A DNA stretch of 6,795 nt from an uncultured Prosthecobacter sp. (GTDB lineage: Bacteria; Verrucomicrobiota; Verrucomicrobiia; Verrucomicrobiales; Verrucomicrobiaceae). Location: contig CANNUR010000167.1 in assembly GCA_947523045.1 (NCBI GenBank), forward strand, positions 1-6,795. Direction: 5' to 3'. How positions within the stretch are numbered: the stretch's first letter is position 1; each line of letters starts with the position of its first letter. A program made the translations under genes and the position numbers. The notes beneath the pieces were generated by a model. That model saw only the letters and a list, made by a program, of their open reading frames with translations, was not told the DNA's origin and made no database searches. Shown piece by piece: positions 6,601-6,795 of the stretch.

Positions 6601-6649
6601 GTGGCTGCGGTTTGCAACCGCAGCAGCATCGGTGGAAAACCGATGCCAC
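6601..6649. repeat. REP-like double hairpin with outer inverted arms
   Basis: GCTGCGGTT (6604-6612) pairs perfectly with AACCGCAGC (6616-6624) around TGC. GCATCGGT (6626-6633) pairs perfectly with ACCGATGC (6639-6646) around GGAAA. The whole unit is bounded by GTGGC (6601-6605) and its complement GCCAC (6645-6649). The two hairpins share a CGGT/ACCG core and look like diverged copies. No T-run follows on either strand, so this is not a standard intrinsic terminator, though it could stabilise the 3' end of the bioA message, whose stop is three bases before it. The design recalls REP/BIME elements moved by Y1-type REP-associated transposases; none is visible here. Confidence 0.65.
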
Positions 6650-6688
6650 TTCCATGCGAAAAAACTCGCGCGCCCGGCCTGCGGCGCG

Positions 6689-6694
6689 TATTAT
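6689..6694 (+). promoter_or_regulatory. -10 promoter element of the radical-SAM gene
   Basis: TATTAT matches the TATAAT consensus at five of six positions and is one of the few A/T-rich spots in a GC-rich flank. No good -35 hexamer lies 17 bases upstream. Transcription would start near 6700-6702, inside the LexA-like operator, leaving a leader of only about 16-18 bases with no Shine-Dalgarno. Confidence 0.5.
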
Positions 6695-6697
6695 GTA

Positions 6698-6711
6698 TGT
6701 TCATAAGAACA
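6698..6711. promoter_or_regulatory. LexA-like operator (SOS box)
   Basis: TGTTCATAAGAACA has perfect 5-bp inverted arms TGTTC and GAACA separated by four bases. This equals the Verrucomicrobia LexA-binding motif TGTTC-N4-GAACA as I recall it from the literature, itself related to the Gram-positive GAAC-N4-GTTC box. It begins four bases after the -10 element, overlaps the expected transcription start and ends six bases before the ATG at 6718. A bound repressor there would block transcription, so the gene is probably induced by DNA damage. Confidence 0.7.
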
Positions 6712-6717
6712 CACTCC

Positions 6718-6795
6718 ATGGAGCTGCTGCGCAAACTCGAGATCCTTGCCGACGCCGCCAAGTACGACGCCTCCTGCGCCAGTTCGGGTGCCGCC
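6718..6795 (+). CDS. Putative DNA modification/repair radical-SAM protein, N-terminal 26 codons only
   Basis: The ATG at 6718 opens a frame running off the right edge. The visible protein, MELLRKLEILADAAKYDASC up to residue 20 and then ASSGAA, matches from memory the conserved start of the 'putative DNA modification/repair radical SAM' family (TIGR03916), whose members begin with a KLxILADAAKYDxSC segment and carry the iron-sulfur cysteines further on. Members are typically encoded beside a uracil-DNA-glycosylase-like partner (TIGR03914/TIGR03915), which would lie beyond the window. The biochemical reaction of this family is not established as far as I know. The LexA-like box just upstream fits a DNA-repair role. 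Only 26 residues can be read, so the call rests on a short but distinctive segment. Confidence 0.72.
   Translation, partial: MELLRKLEILADAAKYDASCASSGAA

Noticed and set aside
6604..6646. Intrinsic terminator for bioA
   Set aside because: The hairpins are perfect but no T-run follows on either strand, so a REP-like element fits better, although some effect on RNA ends is possible.

Overview
The window is high-GC DNA that looks like a Verrucomicrobiota (PVC superphylum) chromosome. Three things point there. There is a PVC-type protein fusing a beta-propeller dehydrogenase-like domain, HEAT-like repeats and a C-terminal CxxCH cytochrome, preceded by its usual SGNH-like partner. The spacers are full of short palindromic repeats of a kind common in that phylum. 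A perfect TGTTC-N4-GAACA palindrome, the LexA box I recall for Verrucomicrobia, sits at the promoter of a predicted DNA-repair gene. No rRNA, tRNA, CRISPR array or transposase is visible.

Layout. Positions 1-211 (minus strand) hold the N-terminal 70 codons of a polyphosphate kinase 2 gene that leaves the window on the left. A 132-bp divergent spacer follows. Positions 344-1828 (plus) encode a secreted LamG-like plus SGNH-hydrolase-like protein whose hydrolase motifs look degenerate. It overlaps by ATGA the 1042-residue secreted dehydrogenase/HEAT/cytochrome c protein (1825-4953). The first ~48 codons of that second gene look like repeat-derived DNA read in frame ahead of the signal peptide. 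Positions 4954-5331 are a gene-free mosaic of short repeats with a terminator-like hairpin. Positions 5332-6597 encode a BioA-type aminotransferase of biotin synthesis with several residues resembling the lysine-using Bacillus enzyme. It is followed by a REP-like double hairpin (6601-6649), then a -10 element with a LexA-like operator, then the first 26 codons (6718-6795) of a radical-SAM protein of the putative DNA modification/repair family.

How the genes relate. Only the SGNH-like and cytochrome genes form a clear operon. Both products carry Sec signal peptides and probably work together outside the cytoplasm in oxidation or binding of an unknown, probably organic, substrate. ppk2, bioA and the radical-SAM gene are separate units for polyphosphate/nucleotide metabolism, biotin synthesis and DNA repair. 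I see no wholly new multi-gene system. The best leads are the LexA-like control of the radical-SAM gene, the apparently dead SGNH domain coupled to a cytochrome dehydrogenase, and the repeat-derived leader of the cytochrome gene.
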